A stretch of DNA of 64,000 nucleotides, taken from Cupriavidus sp. IDO. GTDB taxonomy: Bacteria; Pseudomonadota; Gammaproteobacteria; Burkholderiales; Burkholderiaceae. Position 1 is the stretch's first letter. Every line of letters starts with the position of its first letter. The DNA is taken from positions 1 through 64,000 of the forward strand of contig NZ_JWMA01000035.1 of the NCBI RefSeq assembly GCF_000812465.1, read 5' to 3'. Below are positions 61,449-64,000 of the stretch, piece by piece. Made by a program: the position numbers and the translations under genes. The notes beneath the pieces are model-generated. The model did not search any database and was not told where the DNA came from. It saw only the letters and a list, made by a program, of their open reading frames with translations.

Positions 61449-62535
61449 CCTGCGGTCTTGCATTTGCACGGTGCTTTTCCTGGTGAACACGTCAGCGTTC
61501 GGGCAAAGTACCGTGACCATCTATGGCCGCCTGAACACGGCGATCGAGTACTCGCGTGCCAGCACGGCCACCGATGGCACGTCGTTAGGCAGCGTCGTTC
61601 GGCAGACCAACTATCGTTCAGTGTGGGGCCTGCGCGGCGAGGAAGGGCTGGGCGGCTCCTTGAAGGCGGTCTGGCAGATCGAAAGCAACCTGTCCCTGGA
61701 CACGGGTCAAGGCCAGATCGCCGGCCGCAATTCGCGCATCGGCCTGCAAGGCGACTATGGCCTTTTCTTTATGGGGCACTGGCACACGCCGTATACCGAG
61801 GCCACGATGGCTTACGACCCATACTACCCGACCACGGCCGGCTACATGGCGTTGATCGGGAACGGTTCCACGTCGAGCTCCGACAACGTGCAGGACACCA
61901 GCTCGTTCGACCGCCGCCAGAAAAACATCGTGCAGTACCGGTCACCACAGCTCGCGGGCGCCAGCCTTTGGCTGGGCGTGGGGATGCCAGAGGAAAAACT
62001 CACCGTACCACGCAATCCCGCGCTGTATTCAGCGGCGCTCGTCATGGACCGCGGTCCTCTCAATGCGACCGTGGCGTACGAAGTCCACCACAATTACCAG
62101 GCCGCCGGCCGCAACGACGATGCCCTGAAATTCGGCCTGGCCTATCAGATTTTCTCCGGCACGCGGATCGCTGCGGTCTACGAACACCTGCACTACCGAA
62201 CCGACAGCGGCAGCCTGCAGCGCAATGCTTTCTATGCCTCACTGGTGCAGCAACTTGGTACCGGCAGTGCGCGCATCGGCTTCGCTTATGCGGCCAATGG
62301 CACCGGTACATCGACGCAGACAATCGGCAATTTCCGCAGCGGACCGGAAACAGGTGCCATTCAGTTCACGATAGGGTACGAATATCCGTTGTCAAAGCGC
62401 ACGGCACTGTTCACGTACTACAGCCGGATCGAGAACAGAAAGAATGCGATCTATGACTTCGCTATCAATCAGCTGGGCATTCACGCCGGTGCCGATCCGC
62501 AGACTTTTGCGCTCGGCATGCGGCACAACTTCTAG
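61426..62535 (+). CDS. Outer-membrane porin
   Basis: A 369-residue Gram-negative type porin. Signal (LRSCICTVLFLVNTSAFG), first strand STVTIYGRLNTAIEYSR, then alternating strands, ending in FALGMRHNF with the C-terminal Phe. Starts are possible at 61426 or 61435; both lie inside the XapX gene. It presumably admits the substrate handled by the hydrolase set. Confidence 0.9.
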   Translation: MARMLRINLRSCICTVLFLVNTSAFGQSTVTIYGRLNTAIEYSRASTATDGTSLGSVVRQTNYRSVWGLRGEEGLGGSLKAVWQIESNLSLDTGQGQIAGRNSRIGLQGDYGLFFMGHWHTPYTEATMAYDPYYPTTAGYMALIGNGSTSSSDNVQDTSSFDRRQKNIVQYRSPQLAGASLWLGVGMPEEKLTVPRNPALYSAALVMDRGPLNATVAYEVHHNYQAAGRNDDALKFGLAYQIFSGTRIAAVYEHLHYRTDSGSLQRNAFYASLVQQLGTGSARIGFAYAANGTGTSTQTIGNFRSGPETGAIQFTIGYEYPLSKRTALFTYYSRIENRKNAIYDFAINQLGIHAGADPQTFALGMRHNF

Positions 62536-62553
62536 GTACGTGGCGTGGGGCGT

Positions 62554-62602
62554 GGCAATACTTCAGTATTATTTTGCGCCGCGCCGGACGGCATTATGCT
62601 GT
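62554..62602 (+). promoter_or_regulatory. Activator-type promoter of the receiver gene
   Basis: GGCAATACTTCAGTATTAT (62554-62572), 22 bp, then TATGCTGT (62595-62602). The dyad AATACT-TC-AGTATT (62557-62570) is centred about 43 bp before the expected transcript start, as a class II activator site would be. The 19-mer matches the kinase promoter at 17 of 19 positions and the -10 octamer at all eight, with the same spacing. The predicted leader is about 60 nt. Confidence 0.75.
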
Positions 62603-62665
62603 AAGCGAGCGGTGGACAGGGGCCCGGCGTTTCCCGTCACCGCAATGACCAAGTAAGGATTTTGT

Positions 62666-63055
62666 GTGACTGCCACTCCCGTGATCGCTATCGTTGACGA
62701 TGATGCATCTGTCAGGGATGCCATGGGACGGCTGGTGCGCTCTTATGATTTCGCCGCGGAACTGTTCGGGAGCGGACTGGAACTGCTGCAGTTCGTCGCG
62801 CTCGACAGAATCGCATGTGTGATCACGGATGTGGTGATGCCCGGCATGAACGGCTTCGTACTCTACGAAACATTGCGCGCGCGCGGCTTCGACAGGCCGG
62901 TCATCTTCATGACCGGCTTTGCCGAGGAGGGCTCCGAACAGCGCGCCCTGGCGGCCGGCGCGGCCTGCTTTCTCAGGAAGCCGTTTCAGGATACGGACAT
63001 CATCCGGTGTATTGAGCACGCCCTGCAGGCTCGCCGGGGCGAGCCGCCGCCTTAG
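62666..63055 (+). CDS. Receiver-only response regulator (FixJ-like receiver)
   Basis: A 129-residue single receiver domain: acidic pocket IVDDDASV (D11-D13), phospho-acceptor D55 in VITDVVMPGMNG, T83 in FMTGF and K105 in FLRKPF. No output domain follows, so it works as a phosphorelay intermediate or allosteric partner. GTG start at 62666 with AAGGA seven bases upstream. It is convergent with the histidine kinase 45 bp away. Confidence 0.9.
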   Translation: MTATPVIAIVDDDASVRDAMGRLVRSYDFAAELFGSGLELLQFVALDRIACVITDVVMPGMNGFVLYETLRARGFDRPVIFMTGFAEEGSEQRALAAGAACFLRKPFQDTDIIRCIEHALQARRGEPPP

Positions 63056-63100
63056 ATACGATGGAAGGGCTGGCCTGTTGTGGCAGATCCTCCAGTTCAG

Positions 63101-64000
63101 TTATTTGTGACAGGTCTGGTTCTGGTGGGGCGGCAGGGCGAACTGGAAGACGGCCCCGAAAGGTGCATTCGCGCTCGCCCACAGCCGGCCCCGGTGCGCC
63201 TCGACGATCGATCTGCAGATCGCGAGACCCATGCCCAGGCCTTCGGCCTTCGTTGTGTAGAACGCCTCGAACATCCGTTCCACAGCCTGCGGCTCCAGTC
63301 CAATGCCGGTATCCTGGATGGCGACCAGCGCGGCACCGGATGCGTCGCACCGTGACTGGATCAGCAATTCCCGGGGGTGCCCCGCCACCTCTTTCATCGC
63401 CTCGATGCCATTTAACATGAGGTTCAGCAGCACCTGCTGCAAATGCACTCGATCGCCCACCACCGACGGGAGGTCAGGCGCCAGATCGGTTCGCACCAGG
63501 ATCTGATGGCGAATCACCTCCCCGTGGACGAGGGCCTTCGTGTCTTCGATGAGACAGTTCAGGTCCAGCAGCACAGTGACGGCGGTCGTCTTCCGGAACA
63601 GCGCGCGCATTCCCCCGATCACCGAGCCGGCCCGATGCCCGGCCTGGACGATGCTCCCCACCGCGTCGCGCACTTCGGCGAGATCGGGCGGCTGGCGGGC
63701 GAGCCAGCGCAGGGCCGAGTTGGCGTTGGTGACGATAGTGGCCAGCGGCTGGTTGACCTCGTGGGCGATGGAAGCAGTCAGCGCGCTCAGGGTCGTCACG
63801 CGCGTGACATGGGCGAGCTGGGCCTGCGCCTGATGCAGCGCCTCTTCGGCACGCCTGCGCTCGGTCAGGTTGAGCACGAAGGAAACACCCTGGTCCTCAC
63901 CCTCTTCGAAACTTGCGGACCCGATCAGCACTGGTACGCGGCTGCCATCCTTATGGACGAATTCTTTCTCGAATGGTGAGACGGCCCCGTTCAGCCTGAA
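63101..64000 (-). CDS. PAS sensor histidine kinase (5' end outside window)
   Basis: The C-terminal 299 residues of a sensor kinase, still open at the window edge. A PAS end (EFVHKDGSRVPVLIG, with FVLNLTERRRAEEAL as its PAC) leads into HisKA (phospho-His in SIAHEVNQPL), N box QVLLNLMLNGIEAM, DTGIGL and GLGMGLAI. The kinase core is the same type as in the 1851-residue protein (shared AHE-NQPL and ALRWL segments). No membrane helix is visible in the part present. Probable partner of the adjacent receiver. Confidence 0.9.
   Translation of the reverse strand, partial: FRLNGAVSPFEKEFVHKDGSRVPVLIGSASFEEGEDQGVSFVLNLTERRRAEEALHQAQAQLAHVTRVTTLSALTASIAHEVNQPLATIVTNANSALRWLARQPPDLAEVRDAVGSIVQAGHRAGSVIGGMRALFRKTTAVTVLLDLNCLIEDTKALVHGEVIRHQILVRTDLAPDLPSVVGDRVHLQQVLLNLMLNGIEAMKEVAGHPRELLIQSRCDASGAALVAIQDTGIGLEPQAVERMFEAFYTTKAEGLGMGLAICRSIVEAHRGRLWASANAPFGAVFQFALPPHQNQTCHK

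Noticed and set aside
1..64000. Search for CRISPR arrays, tRNA/rRNA genes, prophage or transposase genes
   Set aside because: No regularly spaced repeats, no clover-leaf-like or rRNA sequence recognised by eye, and no integrase or transposase motifs in any frame.

Overview
The window is 64 kb of high-GC DNA from a beta-proteobacterium of the Burkholderiaceae, most likely Cupriavidus or a close relative. Pointers are tricarboxylate-receptor (Bug) proteins, Gram-negative type porins, an ArgP/LysE pair, MadLM-type malonate uptake, many LysR regulators and a trifunctional kinase/ATPase/histidine kinase. No rRNA, tRNA, CRISPR array, insertion sequence or phage gene was found. The content is metabolic and regulatory rather than housekeeping, which would suit a secondary chromosome; that is inference.

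Layout. 0-0.7 kb: dispersed repeat and decayed DNA. 0.7-7.3 kb (minus): a cytochrome bo3 quinol oxidase operon, cyoABCD, running into a siroheme sulfite reductase (cysI) and a DUF934 gene. 7.5-8.9 kb: a MocR/GntR regulator. 9.5-13 kb: a single-chain pyruvate carboxylase with a tandem dyad operator far upstream. 13-14.6 kb: argP and a LysE exporter, divergent. 14.6-23.1 kb: a complete malonate decarboxylase locus (mdcABCDEGH on minus; mdcLM on plus; mdcR convergent with mdcM), with a strong paired LysR-type operator between mdcA and mdcL. 23.5-26.5 kb: small lipoprotein, porin, GlcG-like protein, hydrolase. 26.8-31.9 kb: a probable catabolic cluster (Bug receptor, diheme cytochrome c, formamidase-like protein, AraC regulator, alpha/beta hydrolase).

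32.3-41.4 kb: DsbA-like protein, TetR regulator, an ActP-type symporter with its DUF485 partner, an FAD monooxygenase and a VOC protein (one minus-strand run), opposed by a luciferase-like oxidoreductase, a LysR regulator and a second FAD monooxygenase. 41.4-42.35 kb: inverted copies of the repeat seen at the window start. 42.35-50.4 kb (minus): a triheme cytochrome c / 2Fe-2S / molybdopterin hydroxylase set followed by a third FAD monooxygenase and a 33-residue membrane protein, then an MFS exporter and an Old Yellow Enzyme reductase.

50.6-64 kb: an 1851-residue signalling protein (degenerate kinase domain, AAA-type ATPase, GAF, PAS, histidine kinase) points away from a plus-strand set (YcaC-like cysteine hydrolase, alpha/beta hydrolase, amidohydrolase with a Cys/His-rich tail, DoxX, a truncated MFS gene, XapX, porin). 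It ends with a receiver-only response regulator and a convergent PAS histidine kinase cut by the window end. The giant kinase and the receiver gene have near-identical promoters: a 19-bp dyad-centred motif, a fixed 22-bp spacer and the same -10 octamer. This places both under one unseen regulator and is the most interesting observation in the window.
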